A DNA stretch of 64,000 bases from Paeniglutamicibacter gangotriensis Lz1y (GCF_000348945.1 NZ_AOCK01000005.1:186001-250000); one strand, 5' to 3'; shown: positions 26,644 through 36,120, counted from the first letter of the stretch. Made by a program: numbers and translations. Notes: generated from the letters alone by a model not told the origin.

Positions 26644-27612
26644 CTAGGTGCGGGCCTTGAGCAGCTCAATCACCTGCGGAACCAGCGTAAAGACATCTCC
26701 GACGATCCCCAAGTCGGCGATCTCGAAGATCGGGGCGTCCTCATCCTTGTTGATCGCCACGATGGTCTTAGCCGTCTGCATCCCGGCCCGGTGCTGGATG
26801 GCCCCGGAGATCCCCAAGGCGATGTAGAGCTGCGGGGAAACCGAGACGCCGGTCTGCCCGACCTGCGCATTTTGCGCAATGTACCCGGCGTCCACCGCAG
26901 CGCGGGAGGCACCGACCGCGCCACCCAGGGCGTCGGCAAGTTGTTCGACCAGGGAGAAGTTTTCCGCCGAGCCCAGCCCTCGGCCACCGGAGACCACGGT
27001 GGATGCACCGCGCAGCTCGGGCCGCGAGGATTCCTCGGGGACATCGGCGAAGGACTCGATGGTGGCGTTGGTCGTGCTGCTCGGCGCCGGGGTCACCTCG
27101 AGCAGTTCTCCTGCGGCCGGGGCCCCCGCCTCGTCGATGGCTCCGCTGCGCAGCGTGATGATGGGCAGGGCGCCGCTTACCTGGGCGTCCACGGTGTAGT
27201 TCCCGCCGAAGACCGAGTGCTCGGTGACGATTGAGTCCTCGGCCATCCGCACGTCTACGACGTCGGCCAGCAATCCGCCGCCGGTGCGTACAGCCAGTCG
27301 GCCGGCCGCCTCGCGACCGTCGGTCGATGCGGCGATGAGCACCGCGGCCGGGGCGTGGGCGCCCACGGCGTCGGCCAGGGCATCGACCAGCGGGGTGATC
27401 AGGGTGCTGTTGGCCGCAGGGAATTGCGCGGCGTGAATGTGTGCGGCGCCGAGTTCGGCCAGTTGGGCCACGGTCTCGGGGCCCAGGGGCTCGGCGGTGG
27501 CGGTGACCGCCACGGGGGTGCCAAGCCGTGCGGCGACCGCGAGCAGGCCGCGGGCGGATGGTGCGAGGTGTCCGGTGTGAGTCAGTTCCACCAGTGCCAG
27601 AATATTTGCCAT
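26644..27612 (-). CDS. etfA: Electron transfer flavoprotein subunit alpha
   Basis: 322 residues. Carries electrons from acyl-CoA dehydrogenases. The C-terminal FAD domain is clear: [73 protein letters not shown]. Follows etfB by 14 bp. Both subunits are full length. Confidence 0.96.
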   Translation of the reverse strand: MANILALVELTHTGHLAPSARGLLAVAARLGTPVAVTATAEPLGPETVAQLAELGAAHIHAAQFPAANSTLITPLVDALADAVGAHAPAAVLIAASTDGREAAGRLAVRTGGGLLADVVDVRMAEDSIVTEHSVFGGNYTVDAQVSGALPIITLRSGAIDEAGAPAAGELLEVTPAPSSTTNATIESFADVPEESSRPELRGASTVVSGGRGLGSAENFSLVEQLADALGGAVGASRAAVDAGYIAQNAQVGQTGVSVSPQLYIALGISGAIQHRAGMQTAKTIVAINKDEDAPIFEIADLGIVGDVFTLVPQVIELLKART

Positions 27613-27626
27613 GTTCTTCTCCGTTG

Positions 27627-28391
27627 CTAGATCAGGCGCCGGGAGGCGAGGAAGTCGACGAGTTGTGCCGCGGCGTTTCCGTCATCGGTGATCTTGGCCC
27701 CCGCGGTGCGCGGCGGGCGTTGGGATACTTCCAGCACCGAGCTGGATATCTGCCCGGTATCGCCGAGTTCCGCCGCGGAAAGTGTGCTCACCGGTTTGCG
27801 TTTGGCGCCCAGGATGCCCTTGAAGTTGGGGAAGCGGGCCTCGGCAAAGCGTTCGGTGACGGTGACGATTGCCGGATATGCGGCCGATACATCTTGGGTT
27901 CCTGCCTCGGTGGCGCGTTGACCGCTGACCGATTGCGCTGAGATGTCGGCGGCGACCAGGGAGCCGAGCAGTGGAAGGCCGAGGTGCTCGGCGATCATGG
28001 CCGGAAGCATCCCGGCCCGCCCGTCGGTGGACTCGTTGCCCGCGATGAACAGATCCGCACCGGTGTCGCGCAAGGCCGCTGCCAGCACCGATGCGGTGAC
28101 GACCAGGTCGGCCCCGGCCAGTCCGTCATCGAGGACGTGGATCCCGGAATCGGCACCCATGGACAACGCCTTGCGGATCGACTTGAGGGCTTCCTTGGGG
28201 CCCATCGTGGCCACAACGACCTCGGTGGACTTGTCCCCGTCTTTCACGCTCAGAGCCAATTCAAGGGCGCGTTCGGTGATCTCATCGATCACCGCGTCGC
28301 TTGCCTCCCGGTCCAGTCGCCCGGTGGCGGGATCCAGGATCCGCTCCTCGGCGGTGTCCGGGACTTGCTTGATCAAGACCACGATTTTCAT
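27627..28391 (-). CDS. etfB: Electron transfer flavoprotein subunit beta
   Basis: 254 residues. AMP-binding partner of EtfA: IVVLIKQVPDT at the N terminus, SMGADSGIHVLDDGL, FIAGNESTDGRAGMLPAMIA and NFKGILGAKRKPV. First gene of the operon etfB-etfA-cytochrome b-acyl-CoA dehydrogenase. Confidence 0.96.
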   Translation of the reverse strand: MKIVVLIKQVPDTAEERILDPATGRLDREASDAVIDEITERALELALSVKDGDKSTEVVVATMGPKEALKSIRKALSMGADSGIHVLDDGLAGADLVVTASVLAAALRDTGADLFIAGNESTDGRAGMLPAMIAEHLGLPLLGSLVAADISAQSVSGQRATEAGTQDVSAAYPAIVTVTERFAEARFPNFKGILGAKRKPVSTLSAAELGDTGQISSSVLEVSQRPPRTAGAKITDDGNAAAQLVDFLASRRLI

Positions 28392-28809
28392 GCGTTTACC
28401 TCATCAGTTGTGCCGTGCCGTTCACTCATTGGCGACATTACTAGGAAGCGGGAAAATTTACTAGGTCTTCCTACTAAATTCTGTCTCGACAATTTTCTCC
28501 TCAAAACATCCATTCGCGAACTGACCAGCGGATACTACAGTTGCTCACGGTGTCGACGATCGTTCCCATCGGTTTTTTCGGGACGGGGAGAGGAACTTAT
28601 GCGGCACCTTGGTGGACAACACAGGCCTCAGGTAAGCGCGAAAAGGATGCGTCGAATGAGGTGCACATGAGATCTCATAACCGGTGGGCATTTGCCGATG
28701 CGCGGTCTTTATGTCGCCTCAAACGTCAGTGTCGAGGAGTGTCCCAACCCCTGTCGCTGACATGCTGGGTGACCCATGACACAGAACCACAAGTGGAGCC
28801 GCCCGAACC
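28392..28809. other. Intergenic region between etfB and an MFS gene
   Basis: 418 bp with divergent genes at each end and no convincing reading frame. The etfB-proximal part is AT-richer and holds two TTACTAGG repeats. A purine-rich GGGGAGAGGAACTTATG stretch near 28583 looks like a ribosome-binding site and start, but the frame behind it is short and unlike any family known to me. Confidence 0.5.
28438..28465. promoter_or_regulatory. Candidate operator upstream of etfB
   Basis: Direct repeats TTACTAGG at 28438-28445 and 28458-28465, 20 bp apart (about two helical turns). A partly inverted copy (AGGAAG at 28444, CTTCCT at 28467) overlaps them. Likely recognition site of a fatty-acid or Lrp-type regulator; the protein is unknown. 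Confidence 0.4.
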
Positions 28810-30105
28810 ATGAATGGCGTCAAAGAAGCCGCCGTAGTACTTCGCCATCGGCAGTTTCGAAGCTTCTGGACCGGACGAGTGGTTTCGTCGCTCGGTTCGG
28901 CCGCTGCCCCGATAGCCATCGCGTTCGCGGCACTCGAAGCAGGATGCGGAGTCGAATGGTTGGGCTTCATTCTCGCCCTGAATATCGCTCCCCAGGTGCT
29001 CCTCCTGCTCGTCGGGGGCGTGCTGGGCGACAGGGTTCGACGTGACCTGGTGATGGTCATTGCGAACGCGGTCTCCGGGGTGGTGCAAGTGAGCATAGCC
29101 ATCCTGATTCTGACCGGCGTGGCTGAGCTTTGGATGCTGGCAGCTTCCGTCTTCCTCCTGGGTGTGGCCTCCGCCTTTTTCCAGCCGGCTTCCCAAGGTT
29201 CAATCGTCCAGCTCGTTCCCGCAGAGTTACGGGTAGCCGCGAATGCGGTACTTCGGCTGCCCTTGAATGTCGCGAAGGTGCTGGGCCCGGCACTTGGCGG
29301 TCTGGTGGTCGCGCTGATCGGCCCGGGGTGGGCGCTGGCATTCAATGCGTCCACTTTTCTTGTGTCGGTATTTTTCTTGGCTTCGATCCGGTTGCCTCAA
29401 CCGATCAAGAGCAAGGCCTCTGCGCTATCGGCCTTCCGAGCAGGCTGGATGGAGTTCAGCGCTAGGAGTTGGTACGTCATCATGGTGGCGCAGTCCACCG
29501 TCACGGTCCTTATGTGGCTGGTCGGATTCCAGCTCTTCGGACCCGTCGTTTCCCACTCGTCCCTCGGTGGCGCCTTCGCGTGGGGATTGATCAGCGGTGG
29601 CTTTGCTTTCGGATTAGTCGGAGGATCATTGGTCGCCGTGGCGGTTCGACCCCAGCGAGTGGGGATCACGGTGTCGGTCTGTTTGGCTGCCCAGGCACTG
29701 CCGCTGGTGGCCCTGGCTTTTGTGGCCCCGCTCTGGTTGATCGTCGCTGCAGCCGTCTTCGCTGGCGTCGCCCTTGATATTTCGATCGTGTCCTGGTCGG
29801 CATTCTTTCAGGAGCAGATTCCAGAAGGTTTGCAGTCACGGCTCTCTTCGATCAGTACCTTTGGGCAGTTGCTTCCCGTTCCAATCGGTTATGTATTATT
29901 CGGGTTGCTCAGCGGTTACTTCAGCAACACCGTGATGGTGAGCCTCATGTCGGGGATCCTTGTGGTAGCTGCGTTGCTGCCACTGCTTCTGCCTTCCATT
30001 CGCCACTTGCGGCTGGGGCAGGCGACCGAGGAGTCCGTCGCTGGTGCTGATGTTCTGTCACCGGAATTGCTGGCGAAGACGAGCGCAACTGAAGGATCGG
30101 CCTAA
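28810..30105 (+). CDS. MFS exporter, EntS/MFS_3 type
   Basis: 431 residues, about 11-12 membrane segments. Begins VLRHRQFRSFWTGRVVSSLG and has GGVLGDRVRRDLVMVIAN, both characteristic of the MFS_3 group, which includes the enterobactin exporter EntS and macrolide exporters. ATG 28810. Substrate unknown; no siderophore or resistance gene is beside it. Divergent from the etf operon. Confidence 0.88.
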   Translation: MNGVKEAAVVLRHRQFRSFWTGRVVSSLGSAAAPIAIAFAALEAGCGVEWLGFILALNIAPQVLLLLVGGVLGDRVRRDLVMVIANAVSGVVQVSIAILILTGVAELWMLAASVFLLGVASAFFQPASQGSIVQLVPAELRVAANAVLRLPLNVAKVLGPALGGLVVALIGPGWALAFNASTFLVSVFFLASIRLPQPIKSKASALSAFRAGWMEFSARSWYVIMVAQSTVTVLMWLVGFQLFGPVVSHSSLGGAFAWGLISGGFAFGLVGGSLVAVAVRPQRVGITVSVCLAAQALPLVALAFVAPLWLIVAAAVFAGVALDISIVSWSAFFQEQIPEGLQSRLSSISTFGQLLPVPIGYVLFGLLSGYFSNTVMVSLMSGILVVAALLPLLLPSIRHLRLGQATEESVAGADVLSPELLAKTSATEGSA

Positions 30106-30354
30106 ACGCCACGTTTTGATTCTCCGACCCACGGCGGCAATTCCGGTGAGTGTCCACCTCTCGGGGCCACACAGGCCGGGCCCGGGGATACTGAAGACCA
30201 CCGGGGTTGGGGGGCACTGTCGGTGGCTGCCGGCCACGCCGCGGGCCGAGCTTCACCATGGCGCAGTTCCACAGTGGGCGCGACCGAGCGAAGACGTGCC
30301 GGCGCTGCCCTGGACCTTCCGACTTGATGCTCGGGACCGAGTTTCCGGGACCCG

Positions 30355-30885
30355 CTATTGCAGGTTTTCCTCCAGCGAGCCCTGGGCGATCTGCTCCAGA
30401 AGCCAGGGAGAAAAGGCGAAGGGCGTTGCCCGGGCCGCTGTCTTCAGGCCCTGCGGGTCCACCCACGCGTATTCGGCAACCTCATCTGGGTTGGGGGCCA
30501 AGTCCCCGGTGATGCGCGCGGTGAAGACCGGGCAGATTTCGTTCTCTACGATCCCCGAGGCGTCCACCGCACGGTAGGCGAAGTCGGGAAGTAGCGGGGC
30601 GATCGAGTCGATTCTCGTGCCAAGCTCCTGCTCGGCACGCCGGGCCATGGCGTCCTCGAAGGACTCGCCCTCCCCCGGGTGCCCGCAGAAGGAGTTGGTC
30701 CACACCCCTGCCCAGGTTTTCTTGGACAACGCACGCCGAGTCATCAGCAGCCTTCCCTCCCCGTCAAAGAGGTAGCAGGAAAATGCCAGGTGCAGCGGCG
30801 TGTGTGCGGTGTGCACGGTGGCCTTGGCAGCGGTTCCAATGCGGGTGCCGTCTTGATCCAACAACACCACAAGTTCCTCGCTCAT
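30355..30885 (-). CDS. idi: Isopentenyl-diphosphate delta-isomerase (type I)
   Basis: 176 residues. Interconverts isopentenyl and dimethylallyl diphosphate. Nudix-fold active site: Cys67 in SFCGHPGEGESFEDAM and Glu114/Glu116 in VENEICPV, at the same positions as in the E. coli enzyme. ATG 30885. It follows the APC permease by 139 bp on the same strand and may be read with the amine operon or from its own promoter. No other isoprenoid gene is near. Confidence 0.94.
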   Translation of the reverse strand: MSEELVVLLDQDGTRIGTAAKATVHTAHTPLHLAFSCYLFDGEGRLLMTRRALSKKTWAGVWTNSFCGHPGEGESFEDAMARRAEQELGTRIDSIAPLLPDFAYRAVDASGIVENEICPVFTARITGDLAPNPDEVAEYAWVDPQGLKTAARATPFAFSPWLLEQIAQGSLEENLQ

Positions 30886-31024
30886 GACTCTCTTTCGCTC
30901 CAAAGTGTGGGCCCAAGCCCCGGGGATTCCATTCTCCCATGCCTCGGCGGGCACGCGGACAGCGCCCGCCGGAAGGGAAATTTCCCCGGCCCGCGGGCGC
31001 CACACTTCCGAAGGGCCACCGCGC

Positions 31025-32551
31025 CTAGGACATCCGTTTGAGTGTCTCGCCCTTGAAGAACCCGGGGTGGCGCACCCGCTGGTAGAACATCACGCCCACG
31101 CCCAGCAGCAGTACGCCCATGCCGAGAATGAATACCATGCCGAGCCCGCCGATGTTGGATCCCGAACCGTAGTCGGGGCTCATCGAATCGCGCGCCGTGC
31201 TGGCGAACATCACCAACAGGATCACGCCGCCCACCAGCGGGGCCAGGAATTTGAAGAAGCAGCCGCGCGCGGTAGCGAATGCCTCGCGGCGGAAGTACCA
31301 GACGCAGGCCAGCGCCGTGACCCCGTAGTAGAAGCAGATCATCAGGCCCAGCGCCGTGATGGTGTCCCACAGCGCGTTTTCGCTCAGCAACCGGGTCACG
31401 ACATAGAACACTGCCGAGGCGGCGCCAGCGGTGATGGTGGCCGTGGAGGGGGACATAAAGCGCGGGGAGATCTTCCCGAAGCTCTCCGGCAGCGCCTTGT
31501 AGAAGCCCATGGCCAGCAGGGTGCGGGCCGGGGAAACCATGGTGGACTGCAGCGAGGCGGCCGAGGAGGAGAGGATCGCCAGCGACATCAGGATCGCGAA
31601 CGGGCCCATGACAGGTCCTGCTAGTACCGCGAAGATCGATTCTTGGTTCTCCGGGTTTCCTGCACCCAGCCCGGTCTCCCCAATGCCCGCGTAGGAGATC
31701 ACCGACAGCGAGATGATCATATAGATGGCCATGATGATCAGGATCGTCAGCGTCGCGGCTCGGCCCGGGACCTTGTCCGGATTCTTGGTTTCCTCGTTCA
31801 TGGTCAGGGTGACATCCCAGCCCCAGAAGATGAAGATCGACAGCGAGACGCCGGCTGCGAAGGCACCAAAGGTCGGCACCGCCAGCGGGTTGAACCAGTC
31901 CAGAGACACGGGGGTGGCATCGAACGCGGTGCCGTTGGCTACGTGGCTGAAGGCGGCCACGGCAAACCAGGCCAACACGATCAGCTGGAAGGCGACCAGC
32001 CCGTATTGGAAGGCCTTGGTGGTCTGCATTCCGCGGTAGGAGATCCAACAGGCGGCGGCGATGAACACCAGCGTGGTGGGGATGTTGACCCACAGATTCT
32101 GGGTCAACTCCGCGATGGCGGCATTGCCGGTGAGCTGCGCGATCAAGATGTAGAAGAAGTCGACCGCGACGGCGGCAAGGTTGGAAAGCACGATGATGGT
32201 CGCGGCGATGAGCCCCCAGCCGCCCATCCAGCCGATCCAGGGGCCGAAGGCGCGGGTGGCCCAGGTAAACGAGGTGCCCGAGTCCGGCATCGCGGAATTC
32301 AGTTCACGGTAGCCCAGGGCCACCAGCAGCATCGGCAGGAACCCTGCCAAGAAGATCGCGGGAAGCTGGGTCCCAACCTCGGCGACGGTGGGGCCCAGGG
32401 CCGCGGTCAGCGTGTAGGCCGGGGCGATGCAGGAGACGCCGATGACCACGGCGCCCAGGACACCCACGGTGCCCTTGGCCAGCCCCTTCTCGCCCATGCC
32501 CGTTTCGAGGGACCGTGTGGTGGTGGAATCGGTCGCTGGTTCATGACTCAT
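31025..32551 (-). CDS. APC-family amino acid/polyamine permease
   Basis: 508 residues, about 12-14 membrane segments. GVSCIAPAYTLTAALGPTVAE, YRELNSAMPDSGTSFTWATRAFG and FFGWDVTLTMNEETKNPDK-like stretches are typical of the APC superfamily (here FWGWDVTLTMNEETKNPD). It lies in the operon of a flavin amine oxidase, so an amine such as putrescine is the likely substrate. AAGGAAACC precedes ATG 32551. Confidence 0.9.
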   Translation of the reverse strand: MSHEPATDSTTTRSLETGMGEKGLAKGTVGVLGAVVIGVSCIAPAYTLTAALGPTVAEVGTQLPAIFLAGFLPMLLVALGYRELNSAMPDSGTSFTWATRAFGPWIGWMGGWGLIAATIIVLSNLAAVAVDFFYILIAQLTGNAAIAELTQNLWVNIPTTLVFIAAACWISYRGMQTTKAFQYGLVAFQLIVLAWFAVAAFSHVANGTAFDATPVSLDWFNPLAVPTFGAFAAGVSLSIFIFWGWDVTLTMNEETKNPDKVPGRAATLTILIIMAIYMIISLSVISYAGIGETGLGAGNPENQESIFAVLAGPVMGPFAILMSLAILSSSAASLQSTMVSPARTLLAMGFYKALPESFGKISPRFMSPSTATITAGAASAVFYVVTRLLSENALWDTITALGLMICFYYGVTALACVWYFRREAFATARGCFFKFLAPLVGGVILLVMFASTARDSMSPDYGSGSNIGGLGMVFILGMGVLLLGVGVMFYQRVRHPGFFKGETLKRMS

Positions 32552-32650
32552 GGTTGGTTTCCTTCATCCGTGGCGTGGTGCCGGGTTGCCCCGGTTCCGG
32601 CGGACGGACGGGGTTGGTGGGGCATGACGCATCGCCATATGGCGATGCGG

Positions 32651-33529
32651 TCAGGACGCGGGCTCTTGGGTGTGGTGGTTCCGCGGGACCACCAGCAGCG
32701 GCACCGGGAGGGTCCGCAACATGCGCTGGGCGGTGGAGCCCAGGAAGAGCCGGTGCTTGCGGGCCAGGCGGCTGGAGCCCACCACGGCGATCTCGCCGTC
32801 CTTCCAGTCGATTTCGCCGATCGCATCGTCGAGGTTGTTGCCCGAGGCAATGGAGATTTCCGCACCGAGGTCAAGGTCGGCCAGCAGCGCCTCGATGTTG
32901 GCGCGCATGGCTGCACTCGAGTCGTCGCGTTCCGGGGCCGGTTGCCCGGAAGCGTCCTGGGCCGCCAGCGAGATGATCCGCAGTTCCAGGCCCTGGGCGG
33001 CGGCAACATCTGCCGCGGACTGCACCACGGCCCGCGCCCCGGGGCGGGTGCCCACGAAGGCGGTGACGCGGCCCAGTTTCCCTTCGGCCCGATGCAAGGC
33101 GGCCACCGCGCCGGGGGCGCTCATGGCCACCGGCAACGGGGAGGCATGCAACAGTGCGCTGGTCACCGTGCCCGGGGCAAAAAACCCGGCGACATGGCGC
33201 TTGCGCCCGCCGAGCACGATGGCACGGGCCCCGGTTTCCTGGGCCAGCTCGATCAGCCCTGCCGCAGGGGAGGTCACGGCCCGGGCGATCACTCGGGCGG
33301 TGTGCCCTTCCGGCACCAATGCCAGGGCCTCGCCTGCCCAGGCATCGATGCGGGCGGCCAAGATGGAGGAGTATCCGTGGTCGCCGCCCGGGTAGTTCGC
33401 CGAGAACGGGGTATGTTCGGGCAGCACGATGGCAATATCCAAGTGGGCTCCCGGTCCACCGAGGGCCGCGGCCAGGGCGATGGCTTCGGCTCCCCGCGCG
33501 TCGGCGGTGTATCCGATCAACAGTCGCAT
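32651..33529 (-). CDS. Universal stress protein with two Usp domains
   Basis: 292 residues, two tandem Usp domains (about 1-145 and 150-285). Each ends with the nucleotide-binding type sequence: GGRKRHVAGFFAPGTVTSAL and GSSRLARKHRLFLGSTAQRM. It starts 7 bp after the amine oxidase stop, so the two are likely translated together. The role in amine use is unknown; Usp proteins sometimes regulate neighbouring transporters. Confidence 0.9.
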   Translation of the reverse strand: MRLLIGYTADARGAEAIALAAALGGPGAHLDIAIVLPEHTPFSANYPGGDHGYSSILAARIDAWAGEALALVPEGHTARVIARAVTSPAAGLIELAQETGARAIVLGGRKRHVAGFFAPGTVTSALLHASPLPVAMSAPGAVAALHRAEGKLGRVTAFVGTRPGARAVVQSAADVAAAQGLELRIISLAAQDASGQPAPERDDSSAAMRANIEALLADLDLGAEISIASGNNLDDAIGEIDWKDGEIAVVGSSRLARKHRLFLGSTAQRMLRTLPVPLLVVPRNHHTQEPAS

Positions 33530-33536
33530 GGGAAAC

Positions 33537-34961
33537 TTAGGCCTCCAGCGAATCGCGGGTGCCGAACAGCGAGCGGACCCCGTCGTACGCCGGTTCCGCG
33601 TCGGTGCCGTCGATGGCGGAATTGATGCGCACCGCGGTGCGCCGACCCATGCGCACCGCTCCGTCCACGTGCTGGTAGCCCTCGCCGGCCAAATCCGAGG
33701 AGGAGAAGTAGATCGGTCCGACGTTCTTGTTCTGGTCCGGGCCGAAACGGAACAGCCCGCCCAGGTCGTAGCTGGTCGCGTAGGCACCGCGTGTCCATTC
33801 CTCGGAGCCGAAGTCCGAGAGGTAGAAGACCTTCGCATCCAGGGCCTGGGGGCCGAGGAAGTCGGCGAAGCCCTCGAGGATGGCGGCCTTGCGTTCGTCT
33901 TCGGGCAGCTCGAACATCGCGTCAGCCTGCGTGTCCGAGATGAAGCCGACCAGGGTGCCGGTGCTCTCCCCGAGGTAGGTGTTGTCGTAGATTTCCTGCA
34001 CGATTCCGGTGGGCCTGAAGCACGTGCCCGAGAGTCCGTCTTCGCGCCAGAACGGGGTTTCGTAGACGGCGTGGACCTTGATGACCAGGCCCATCGACTG
34101 GTGCTGGTGGGTGACGTGCTGGCGTCGCGGCAGCGGCGGGTTGTAGGAGATGCGCGAGTAGAGGTTCGGTGGGACAGCGATGATGACCTTCTTGGCGTTG
34201 ACTGTGACGTCGGTGCCGTGGGCCCGCACTCCTTGCTCGGACCAATCGAGCTTAAGCACCGGGTTGTTCAGGAAGACGTCCTGGCCCAGGACCTTGGCCA
34301 CGGCGATCGAGACACCCTGCATGGTCCCCACGATGCGCCGGTCCAGGATGAAGTCCTCGTCCACGAGGTTGGCGAAGGACCCCGCGGAGGCGGACATCAG
34401 CAGCGCCTGCAGCGCGGAGAAGGTGTGGGCGGGTTTGGTGAGCATGCCGCCGGCGATGAACAGGCCGACGTTGTTGCAGGCCGCTTCGTCGGTGGAGAGG
34501 GTACGCAGCCAATGGTGGAAGGAGATCATGTCCAGTTCCTCGGCGCGCGGGTGCTCCCATGGGGCGTCCGGGTCGACCTGTGCGGTGAGTCGGTCCATCT
34601 CGGCAATGAGCCGGTTCATTTCTGCCACCGTGGATTCACCAACCGGGAAGTCCTCGCCGGTGTAGACGGTGCGTTGACCGGCTTCGGATATGTAGACCGA
34701 GGCGCCGGCCTTGTAACGCTCGTAGGTCTCGATGCCCAGCTCCTCGATCAGCGAGTACAGGCCGGTCTGGTCCGGGGAGATCCACTGGCCGCCGATCTCG
34801 ATGGTGGCTCCGTCCATGTCTTCGCTCCAGGTGCGACCGCCGACGCGGTCGCGTGCCTCGAGCACTGCTACTGATTTTCCGGCCTTGCGTAGCTCGTAGG
34901 CTGCGGTTAGGCCAGAGGGGCCGGCTCCGATGATGACGACGTCGCGATCCAGGATTCTCAT
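33537..34961 (-). CDS. Flavin monoamine oxidase, putrescine oxidase-like
   Basis: 474 residues. FAD-dependent oxidation of an amine to aldehyde, ammonia and hydrogen peroxide. FAD loop DVVIIGAGPSGLTAAYELRK followed by RDRVGGRTW (residues about 6-45), then IEIGGQWISPDQTGLYSLI, and the C-terminal SSDLAGEGYQHVDGAVRMG that closes the flavin site. Actinobacterial putrescine oxidases have this size and layout; tyramine or another amine remains possible. ATG 34961 starts right at the FAD motif. A TetR gene faces it. Confidence 0.88.
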   Translation of the reverse strand: MRILDRDVVIIGAGPSGLTAAYELRKAGKSVAVLEARDRVGGRTWSEDMDGATIEIGGQWISPDQTGLYSLIEELGIETYERYKAGASVYISEAGQRTVYTGEDFPVGESTVAEMNRLIAEMDRLTAQVDPDAPWEHPRAEELDMISFHHWLRTLSTDEAACNNVGLFIAGGMLTKPAHTFSALQALLMSASAGSFANLVDEDFILDRRIVGTMQGVSIAVAKVLGQDVFLNNPVLKLDWSEQGVRAHGTDVTVNAKKVIIAVPPNLYSRISYNPPLPRRQHVTHQHQSMGLVIKVHAVYETPFWREDGLSGTCFRPTGIVQEIYDNTYLGESTGTLVGFISDTQADAMFELPEDERKAAILEGFADFLGPQALDAKVFYLSDFGSEEWTRGAYATSYDLGGLFRFGPDQNKNVGPIYFSSSDLAGEGYQHVDGAVRMGRRTAVRINSAIDGTDAEPAYDGVRSLFGTRDSLEA

Positions 34962-34985
34962 GGTTCCCACTTCTTCCGAGGTTTT

Positions 34986-35004
34986 AAATGAATGTCGTTC
35001 ATTT
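34986..35004. promoter_or_regulatory. TetR-type palindromic operator
   Basis: AAATGAA (34986-34992) and TTCATTT (34998-35004) around TGTCG. A perfect 19-bp palindrome-like site between the divergent amine oxidase and TetR genes, the expected position for autoregulation and repression of the operon. Confidence 0.7.
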
Positions 35005-35071
35005 ACTAGACTGGTTCTATAGTAAGGCATAAAGTGCAGTGTTGTGAAGTAGGCCACGTCAGGAGCGGACT

Positions 35072-35755
35072 TTGAATGTGAAGCAGGAACCGGGATCTCC
35101 CGCCAGGGAACCGCGCCGTCGCGCGGGCAGGCCACGGTCGGTGGTGCTGGATCGCGAGCTGATCGCCCAGGCGGCACTGAAGCTTGTAACCACTGGTGGC
35201 TACGCCTCGCTGACCATGTCGGGCGTGGCCAAGTCGCTATCGGTCTCGCCCTCGGCGCTGTACAACCACGTGGAGTCCAAGCAGGAGCTCATGCAGTGGA
35301 TCCAGGAAATCGTGATGGACGGGGTCGACTCAACGGTCTTCGAAACCCTGCCACTGGCTGAAGCGCTGATGGCCTGGGCGGTGACCTACCGCGATGTTCT
35401 CGCCGGGCACGCACCGCTGATTCCGCTCATCGCGGTGTTGCCGGTTTCGGGGTCTCCACACACGCTGGAAATGTACGAGAAGGTCGCCGCCGGATTCGCC
35501 CGAGCCGGGTGGGAGTCCGCGCAGATCGTCCCGGCCATCGTGGCCATTGAATCGTTCATCTTCGGCTCGGCACTTGATGTCACGGCCCCGCTGGACATCT
35601 TCGACCCGGGACCGAATGCCGGAAAAATCCCGAAGTTCGAATCCGCACTGGCCGCGCAACGTGCCAGTGGCCAGCCCAGCGCCGATGCAGCATTCAACAC
35701 CGGGCTGCGAGCCATCGTGGGCGGGCTGGTCGGTTCCGGCGACCGGCGCCATTGA
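35072..35755 (+). CDS. TetR-family regulator of the amine operon
   Basis: 227 residues. N-terminal basic tail and helix-turn-helix (RELIAQAALKLVTTGGYAS, then SGVAKSLSVSPSALYNHVES, residues about 28-75), with a C-terminal ligand domain. Divergent from the amine oxidase operon with a clear palindrome between, so it probably represses that operon and responds to an amine or aldehyde. The GTG/ATG choice is not critical; the frame begins MNVKQEPG. Confidence 0.88.
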   Translation: MNVKQEPGSPAREPRRRAGRPRSVVLDRELIAQAALKLVTTGGYASLTMSGVAKSLSVSPSALYNHVESKQELMQWIQEIVMDGVDSTVFETLPLAEALMAWAVTYRDVLAGHAPLIPLIAVLPVSGSPHTLEMYEKVAAGFARAGWESAQIVPAIVAIESFIFGSALDVTAPLDIFDPGPNAGKIPKFESALAAQRASGQPSADAAFNTGLRAIVGGLVGSGDRRH

Positions 35756-35792
35756 TCCTTGTCAGCAGTGGATCACACACTAGTCTTGGGGC

Positions 35793-36032
35793 ATGACACA
35801 AACCCCTGAACGCGGCACGAGCCCAATCGGCCGACTCCTGGCCAAACTGAGCGCAAAAAACTGGATCGCGGTGCTGGGCGGAATCCTGGCCGTGGTCTTC
35901 ATCCTGCAGAACCACCAGCGCGTGAGGATCGAGTTCCTTTTCCTGGATACGAGAGCCCCGTTGTGGATTTCCCTCGGTGCCGTGCTGCTGATCGGTTGGA
36001 TCATCGGACGGTTTTCTTTCCGCAAGCGCTGA
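35793..36032 (+). CDS. LapA-domain membrane protein
   Basis: 79 residues with two membrane helices (IAVLGGILAVVFILQNHQRV and WISLGAVLLIGWIIGRF). FILQNHQRVRIEFLFL is the hallmark of the LapA/DUF1049 family. Function in actinobacteria is not defined. Follows the TetR gene by 37 bp. Confidence 0.88.
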   Translation: MTQTPERGTSPIGRLLAKLSAKNWIAVLGGILAVVFILQNHQRVRIEFLFLDTRAPLWISLGAVLLIGWIIGRFSFRKR

Positions 36033-36064
36033 GCACCCCCTGACCCATAGAAAAACGCCCCGTT

Positions 36065-36091
36065 GGAACACCCGCCCAAGGGCGTGGTTCC
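36065..36091. terminator. Probable terminator after lapA-like gene
   Basis: Imperfect hairpin: GGAAC (36065-36069) with GTTCC (36087-36091) and an inner CCGCCC/GGGCG region, one bulge and one mismatch. It lies between convergent genes. Confidence 0.4.
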
Positions 36092-36120
36092 ACGAGGCAT
36101 CGGATAACACGCGCTGATGA

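Noticed and set aside
30106-30354. Possible small gene between the MFS exporter and idi
   Set aside because: A frame starting near 30258 runs into idi antisense; its sequence is Pro/Gly/Arg-rich with no support.
31643-33625. 660-residue open frame on the plus strand
   Set aside because: It lies antisense to the APC permease and Usp genes, is rich in His/Gly/Arg with no motif, and is a by-product of high GC content.
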